Shown: positions 57,540 through 64,000 of the stretch, piece by piece
How the letters are laid out: the number at the start of each line of letters is the position of its first letter
How positions within the stretch are numbered: the first letter of the stretch is position 1
Origin: Prinia subflava
Taxonomy: Eukaryota > Chordata > Aves > Passeriformes > Cisticolidae
NCBI RefSeq assembly: GCF_021018805.1
Contig: NC_086259.1
Location: forward strand, 1,550,001 to 1,614,000
Direction of reading: 5' to 3'
Length of the DNA stretch: 64,000 bases
The notes under the pieces: generated by a model
The model's database searches: none
The model's input: only the letters and a program-made list of their open reading frames with translations
What the model was told of the DNA's origin: nothing
Position numbers and translations under genes: made by a program

Positions 57540-57985
57540 TGAATCCTGAAATTTCAGCCTTGAGCGGGGTTTGGCCTGGGTTACCTGCAGCGGCCCCTTG
57601 GAGCCCCAGGCGCCCGGTGGTTCTGTGCTTGGTGTGTTCAGAGTGGCGGGGACAGAAGCCCCCCGGCTCCCTGGTGTCGCTCCAGCAGCACAGGACAGGC
57701 GGAGGTGGCGGCCCAGCTCCATTGTCCCGGGGCTGGGGCCGGGCGCTGGGGCCGTCCCCCACAGCTGGGGATGCTGAAACTTTTTTTTTTCACGTTTCCG
57801 CAGTGTCACGATTTCCGCTTCCCTCCTTCAGAGAGGAAAAAAAAATTAAAAAAAAAAATTCCACGGCCAACCCCCCACCCCGAGCCTGAGCCCGCGCCCA
57901 GCCCGAGCCCGGCGGGAGCTCAGGCCGAGCCCAACGCGAGCCCAGCCCAGCCCAGCCCCAGCCCACCCCGCCCGCCGCCGCAGCC
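57540..57985 (+). promoter_or_regulatory. CMTM3: CMTM3 CpG-island promoter (native)
   Basis: GC-rich stretch ending in a Pro/Ala-type GCCC-rich leader directly before the start codon. A poly-A/T-rich spacer (57778-57862) splits it into two parts. In units 1 and 2 the corresponding point (after the run of C and CACCCC) is where a 778-bp LTR has inserted. Confidence 0.55.
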
Positions 57986-58096
57986 ATGGAGGACCCCGAG
58001 CCCGCGGGCGCTTCAGCACCGCCCGGGCTGAGCTCGCTGTTCCCCCCACGCGAGTTCCTGCGCTCCCGCAAGGGGCAGCTGCTGCTCTCTGAGTCG
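57986..58096 (+). CDS. CMTM3: CMTM3 exon 1 (native, continues to the right)
   Basis: The 37-codon first exon starts MEDPEPAGAS, continues PPGLSSLFPPREFLRSRKG and ends QLLLSES. This lines up with the start of human CMTM3 (PEPAGGS...APPGL...LLP...FLCSLKGRLLLAES). It ends in phase 0 with a GTAAGG donor at 58097. CMTM3 is a four-TM MARVEL protein. The first transmembrane helix begins in exon 2, which is not found before 64000, so intron 1 is longer than 5.9 kb. Upstream is a GC-rich, CpG-rich promoter (about 57540-57985) without a TATA box. Confidence 0.8.
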
Positions 58097-58205
58097 GTAA
58101 GGACCGGGCTGCGGGGCCGGGGGCCGCGGGAGCCGCCCCCGGGGCACCCGGGACCCGAGCGGGCTCCGCCGCACCGACCTGCCCCGGGCCGCTCCGCTGT
58201 GCGGC

Positions 58206-58590
58206 TGAGGGGAGAGGGGGCGGCTGAGGGGAAACGGGGCAACAGCCGAGGGGAAAACCGGGGAACAGCAACTGAGGGGAAAATTGGGTAACAACAGCGG
58301 AGGGGAAAACCAGGGAACAACAACTGAGGGGAAAATTGGGGAACAGCAGCCGAGGGGAAAATTGGGGAACAGCAGCCAAAGGGAAAACTGAGGGCAACAG
58401 CAACCGAGGGGAAAACTGGGGAAAAACAACCGAGGGGAAAAACAGGGAACAACAACTGAGGGGAAAATTGGGGAACAGCAACCGAGGGGAGACAGGGGGC
58501 AACAACCGAGGGGAAAATTGGGGGAAAACAACCGAGGGGAGGCGAGGGACGACAACCAAAGGGAGAACGGGGAAACAGCCGTACCGGAGT
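58206..58590. repeat. Purine-rich minisatellite in CMTM3 intron 1
   Basis: Many degenerate units of about 26-30 bp around GAGGGGAAAATTGGGGAACA GCAAC. It starts about 110 bp after the exon 1 donor. Strong G/A strand asymmetry with G runs could favour R-loops or G-quadruplexes in transcribed RNA. Confidence 0.85.
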
Positions 58591-60807
58591 GGGGGAACTA
58601 CAGGGCTGAGAGCGTGATGGATTTAGCGTAATTCAGGCAGAGCACGTTAGAGACCAGAACTTGTCACGGTAGACTTCCAGTGTCTTACATGTGTTTCGCT
58701 GTCGGCCGCCTCTTTTCGGTAAAAAAGCGCTCTGATTTCGCTTTAAGCTGTTTGCAGTGTGAATTCAGTAACCACTACGGCTGCGGTTTGCATTATGGGC
58801 TGGTGCCAGGTTAGGGAGCAGCCTGTCCTGAGTGTGTCAAGAAAGACTTTACTCGTGAATTTATGATGTGTGGCATCAGGCTGTGCATCCCGGTCACTCA
58901 GCTGCTGTCCCGAGCGCTCCGGAGCCCGTTTGTCCCTGACCCGCCGAGGGATGCGCCTGCTCGCCGCTGTGGAGCCCTTGGGCTGGAGAGCTGCCCGCAG
59001 GGAACGGCCCTGGGGTGCTGAGACAGCGGCTGGGCACCAGCCCAGGGGGGCACAAGGCCAGGGACACCTGGCCTGGACCAGCGGTGGTGTGGCAGCAGGA
59101 GCAGGGCTGTGACTGGGGTGTGAGACTTTCTGGAATTTTACATGTAAAGGCTTAAAATCTGACAGCTGAAACAGTACCCACGTGATAGGGAAGGAGATTG
59201 CTCACCCCATGGGGAGTGGCTATTTCACACCAAAATTTAGCTTCTGAGTAGGAAGCTCGTTGATTGAAATTAGATGTTCAATATCATTTTTGCTAGAAAT
59301 AATGATAAATTCAAACACTGAGTTTGTTGGAGTTTTAGCTGGAGTTTTGGCAGCAGGTAGTCAAGTATCAGGACAGCCCAAACTAGCAGTCCGGTCCATC
59401 GAGCGCTGGTCAGATGTGCACGGTGTCTCTGGCTATCCACTGTGCTAGCTCAGTGGAAGGAAATGAGGATATTCCAACAAAAGAAAGATAAGGAACAGGT
59501 AGGAGGCAGAATTGTCTGTGACCAATTGGCAGCTCTGAGAGTTTGTGAGACTGTGGGCACTGCTCTGTGGCAGAGAGACAGGGAACAGCCAGATGCAAGG
59601 GTGGCTTTGAGAGGAAAAGCATTCACTCAGGTCAGGATGACTTCTGGGGGGGAAAGCCTCAGGCTGGGTAGCAGCAGGCCATGGGCTTTACCAGCTCCAC
59701 CAGAAAATCCCAGCTGCCCCTTCCCTCCTTCAGGAACCCCATCACTCGCACAGCATCTGTAGTTTACAAACCCACACATTTAGAAGATATCAAAGCCCAG
59801 CTAACCTGGCTCCTTTGGCATGTATTTTTGTTACATTCTATAACACTCAGTGGAATTTCCTTTACAAGCTTACAGCCACTAAATGATGGCTTTCAGAGAG
59901 CCTGGCTTTTTAACATCTCAGAATGATGACATATTGGAGGAATACTGTTCTGCTCATGGGATCAGACTCACCCTTTTGTTGTCATAGAGAAGTACTCATG
60001 ATGCCTTCTTGGAGTAATAAAAACTGCTCTGTCTTGACAAAACAGGGATTTATCCTTTGTGAGGCCAGTTGGGGCTTCCCAAGGGCTTGGCTGGCTAAAG
60101 GAGCTCTAAAATCCCATCTGCCAAGAGCTTTCCTTGTGCTCCTTGCAGGCCAAGCCCACATGCTCAGGACATGATTTCCTGGCAGACAAAAAGCAGCAGC
60201 AGTTTCGCTCCAGTTGTCTCAGCTTTGCCAGAAGAAACCCTTGAAGACAACACAGGCCCCAGAGTAAAATGCAGCCTGTATACAATTAGAGAAATGCAGT
60301 GCCAAATAATTGAAGATGAGTCCAAGTTAAATCTATCATGGTTAAATCTGTGTTTCATCTTTAGCTTTGTATTTCTCATCTTGAATGTTTAATTTTTCCT
60401 CTGACACAGTGCTAATGTGGGGTGGGGTTGAGTTCTGCATAAATGTATGGAAATAATATTCATGGATACACATTTTGAACAGTGCCTTTTGTTCAGAAGC
60501 AAAGTGGGGTCCTCATTACTGTTACAAATGTCACATTATTCAGCAGCTTGGCAGTTCCCCAGAAATGCACTTTATTTCTGCAGCTCTCGAGCCATTTTTG
60601 AAAATAACATTTCCATATGGAGGATCTTTAGGATATTCAGGTGTGATTTGCTCTGGTGCAAACTGGGCATCCTGGTGCTTCCCCTAGAACAGGTCAGGCT
60701 GGTGGTGGAGCTGATTACTGCTGGAGGCTTAATTATAATCTCAAATTTTCTTCAGATAAGGAAGTTATCCTCCCCCCATTCCCTGCTCCTTTTTCTTTTG
60801 ATCTCCA

Positions 60808-60893
60808 CAGAATCACAGAGTGTTTGGGGTTGTATGAGACCTCTGGGGAACATCCAGTCCACCCCCCCACTAACCTGCCTGATGAATTTTTTA
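60808..60893 (-). mobile_element. Short CR1 3' fragment in CMTM3 intron 1
   Basis: AGAATCACAGAGTGTTTGGG followed by a decayed GACCTCTGGGGAACATCCAG segment: inverted CR1 tail, unique to the right flank. Confidence 0.55.
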
Positions 60894-63800
60894 TTCCACC
60901 TAGGACAGCTGTAAAGCAGAAAGAAGCAGTACCATCAAATACATTTATAAACTTCACTATCTCTCCTAATCCTGTTTATTTTCACTGCCTTGCTCCCTCC
61001 ATTTTCTAACTATCTTTTTTAACCTTACAGGTTAAGCTTTTTTCCTTTCTATTCTCCCCCCCATGCCATGGTTTCTTTCACACATTTTAACATTCTTCTT
61101 ATGCTACTCATTTTTCCTAACCACTCAAGTTGCTGTGTTGAAGGTCAGCATCTCATCCTTGCTCTTTTCCACCCTTCAAGAGATGAGCTTTCAGTTTCCT
61201 GTGTCCTGTGTTGGAACCATTTAACAGCCACTCTCACACTGCCACCAGAGCTTGTCCAGGCAGGATCCCCAGCTGTGGATTGCTGCTCACCTGGCTGTTC
61301 CACTCAAGCCTTTGTGGCTGCTTTAGTTGGCATCTCTGTCTCCTGAAGCCAGCATGCAGTGGCACTACGTTTTATTTTGTTTTTATAAAAATGCAGTTTG
61401 AATAGGTAAAGTTGTACCTTTGTGGTGACATAAAGGGATGCAGAATTCATTGTGCCTGTTTCTCTCCTCTTTTCCTCCTCTTTTCCTGTCTTTCTCCTGT
61501 CTTTTCAGTCTCCTCTGAACTGACCTTCGCAACTGAAACTCCAGCTGCTCGGTGTAAAGTCTCCTTTGAAGAGGCCCCTGTGCCTTTCTCAGGGTCTGTA
61601 GCCAGAAGGCCTCTCCTGCAGCCAGTTCTGGAGAAGGCAGGAATTTCACTCCACAAGTGCAACAGAGAAGTAGTAACTGAACAGCAGAGACCCTGAGTGA
61701 TGCACTTTGTCTGTCTGACAAGAATACAAGAACAAAAGGCTCTCTTGTCCAAAAGATGACACTGCTACCCACTGGTACAGCCTTTGGCAGAGCTGTTCTT
61801 TCCTGGAGAGGGAGGCAGGAGCTGGTGCAGTGATGGCAGAGGCTTCCCAGCATGTCCCTAATTCCCAGTGGGTTCCAGTGGGGCTGTTCTCCCTGCTCAG
61901 GAGAGACAAAGACCTCTGCAGCTGCCATGACCTCAGCACTGCTCAGGCCTCCCTCCCTTCAGGGACACTGTGCTCTCTAACCACTATCAGGATTATTTTT
62001 TAGACCTTGAACTGCAAGCCAGTTGTACAATAAAGTATAACTTTCTAATGCCTGGCCATTTTAAGAAGCCCAGCAACACAATATTAAGTAATAATTGCAT
62101 GGGTTTAAATGGGAAAGTTGCTTTCTGAAACACAATACCCAAGAAGGGTTTTGTGTGAATGGGAGTGTGCATAAAAGGTGCTCAGTGAATAGTCAGGCTG
62201 CTTTTTTGCCAGGATTTTTTTATAACTTTATGACTGCCAAGCTGTGAAAGGTCTCTGTCCTGCTCTTTGCTGTATTAGAGCTTCCTGCATGCAGATATTC
62301 CTTCACAGTGAAGCGGGCAGCAGTGACACCAACCTGTCATCAGCAGCTCAGGAAGAGCTCAGACTTGGCTGCTCTCGATACTGAGGGTGCAATCCCAAGT
62401 GAAGGGAAGAGAAAAACCTTGTGTAAATACAAATTGACAAAACTGATAAAACACTGTTACTTCTTTTTTTCTCCCAGAAGCTGCAGTGCTTTCTGAAACT
62501 GCTGGAAATGAACTTGCAACTCCATGGAACCTCACAAACTTCCACTCTAGCTGCCTTTTTTTTTTTTTTTCTTTTTTAAGCATAGATGCAGAGCTGTTAG
62601 AAAAACAACAAGGTCCCATTGCTTGACCTTTCTGTGAAGTGACCCTGAAACACACAGCTCCAGGAAAAGAGGTGCAGGACAAGTGTGATGTGCAATGGAA
62701 CATTTGGAGTCCTTGGAGGGGTCAAGGTATATTCTGAAAGGTGCTTTTGAGTTTTTAGAGCACCTTTCAGTTTGCAAGATGTTTGTCACAAAGACTTGAA
62801 GTCTGGAAAAGCACGTATGTAGGTGTCATTATTTCTGGGTACAGACTGGTACTGCAGTGTTTGTGTTGTGGGAGGAGAGGTGTATTTTTAAAATTTTAAG
62901 ATAACATCAAATGCTTGTGTTAGTGGCACTGCACTTGAATGATCAGGAAAGGCATCTTCTGGCTTCTGTAATTCAGAAAAGACAGATATAGGAAATATCC
63001 AATATTGCTGAAGGAGTCTGTGCATTCCACCTGTCAGAAGACGAAATGAATTCTACACAAGGAGAAATGAGAAATATCATCAAAACCCTACAATTTGTGG
63101 GCTCTTGTATTACACGGGGCTGTTCCCAAGCTGCGAAGGAAGTTTGGCATTAAAATCCATGTGAGGGCTGTCATGGGAGACAGAAAAGAAGAAAACCAAA
63201 GAATGAGGTGCAGTACTGAGGTGCAGTACCGAGGTGCAGTGCCATGGTCATCACCTGACAGAGCCCTCGGGAACCTCCTTCCTCTTGTTCCTCTGGCTCT
63301 TTCCAAGGTCTGCTTCCCTCCCCTTCCTGTGCCTTCCAGCCTTCTCTCGATTAAGGTATCCAAAAATATTGTCTTTCACATCTTCATTCTCAAAAACTGG
63401 TCCATTATTTTACAGATGTTTATTTCACATAAAATGTTCCTTGGGCCCTTTCAGTCTCAGAGTGCCTCCAGAATGACGAATGCTGTTTAACTGCAGACCG
63501 TTACCACACTTCAGTCTTTCCCTTTACTCATACCATCAATAATCTACTGCAGCTGAGTGGCTTCTTGTGAATCAAAAGCTTTTCAGTGTGCCTAGAGGTG
63601 CAGCTCTCCTCACGAGGGGATGCCCACAAGTGGAGAGCAGGGCAGGCTCGACCAATCCCACCACTGAGGGCGGGAAGGTGGGAATACAGGTACTGACCTT
63701 CAGGGCTGAGGAGCAGGCAGCAGCACACTGCTGTCATCTACCAGTCATGCAGGGCTTGGTTTGAACAAGTAACTGGCCTGGTAACCAGATTTTAAAATAA

Positions 63801-64000
63801 ACAACTAGTATTTCTCCAGCTTCTCTGGGTCAGACCCAGTTAGAAAATTGAAATGCTGAGACTGATGTGTCTCTGCAGCAGCTTCCCTGGCACAGAAGCA
63901 GGAATCCCCTGGCACCCCAGCACCTGGGATCGGGGGCTTCTTGGTGTGTTCCTCCCCAGAACAGCTCCTGTTTCACCCTGAGTCCAGCTTGTGTCTGAGC

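Larger units (their letters stand above)
37981..58097. repeat. Tandem duplication unit 3 (joins the native CMTM3 locus)
   Basis: Third and most diverged copy. Relative to unit 2 it lacks about 0.86 kb in the left flank, 588 bp that includes most of one LTR, about 110 bp in the CKLF-like 3' region, and the 778-bp solo LTR upstream of CMTM3. It has gained a 580-bp solo LTR in CKLF intron 3. Its right end is not a repeat junction: CMTM3 exon 1 is followed by a normal GTAAGG donor and unique sequence. This is why I regard it as the ancestral end of the array. Confidence 0.9.
58097..64000 (+). other. CMTM3: CMTM3 intron 1 (unique right flank)
   Basis: After the minisatellite at 58206-58590, 5.4 kb of single-copy sequence follows. 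I found no second MARVEL exon, no RNA gene and no convincing coding exon on either strand. Visible are the CR1 piece at 60808-60893, a poly-T run near 62556, and a small three-fold repeat of GAGGTGCAGT near 63204-63240. Confidence 0.6.

Noticed and set aside
1..58097. Array as part of a songbird germline-restricted or W chromosome
   Set aside because: Duplicated, partly broken genes fit such chromosomes, but nothing in the sequence itself identifies the chromosome.
57790..58559. 221- and 237-codon minus-strand frames over CMTM3 exon 1
   Set aside because: Antisense of the CMTM3 leader plus the purine-rich minisatellite; repetitive Phe/Pro/Ser pattern without a domain.
58097..64000. CMTM3 exon 2 or another CMTM gene in the right flank
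   Set aside because: No frame with a MARVEL TM1/TM2 pattern bounded by AG/GT was found.

Overview
Vertebrate nuclear DNA, almost certainly from a bird. Genes are split into small exons with GT/AG splice sites, CR1-type LINE fragments are scattered throughout, and short avian-style ERV solo LTRs are present. The gene order TK2 (minus), CKLF-like (plus), CMTM3 (plus) matches the conserved vertebrate TK2-CKLF-CMTM cluster (human 16q21). A songbird is a guess only. I see no prokaryotic genes, CRISPR arrays or RNA genes.

Most of the window is a head-to-tail tandem array of one roughly 21.8-kb segment. Unit 1 is 1-16193 and is cut by the left window edge. Unit 2 is 16194-37980 and is complete (21,787 bp). 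Unit 3 is 37981-58097 and runs into the unduplicated locus. Each unit holds about 4.5 kb of flank, TK2 on the minus strand (10 coding exons), a CKLF-like four-TM MARVEL gene head-to-head with TK2 (127 bp between start codons), and the promoter plus exon 1 of CMTM3. In units 1 and 2 CMTM3 breaks off right at its exon-1 splice donor and continues into a CR1 repeat. Only unit 3 continues into a normal CMTM3 intron 1, which fills 58097-64000 without a further recognisable exon. Unit 3 therefore looks like the ancestral right-hand copy.

Units 1 and 2 are nearly identical (about seven differences noticed over 16 kb). Unit 3 differs by about 0.2% in its middle and about 1% toward its edges. Four LTR insertions with differing presence among the units help order events.

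Two observations stand out. First, every TK2 copy that can be read carries the same in-frame TAG in coding exon 8, although all other exons and splice sites look intact. Second, the CKLF-like genes of units 1/2 and unit 3 differ almost only in exons and almost only by replacement changes (28 replacement versus 3 silent codons in exons 2-4), while the adjacent introns differ by about 1%. This points to diversifying selection or exon-sized sequence exchange in a duplicated chemokine-like gene. All comparisons were made by eye.
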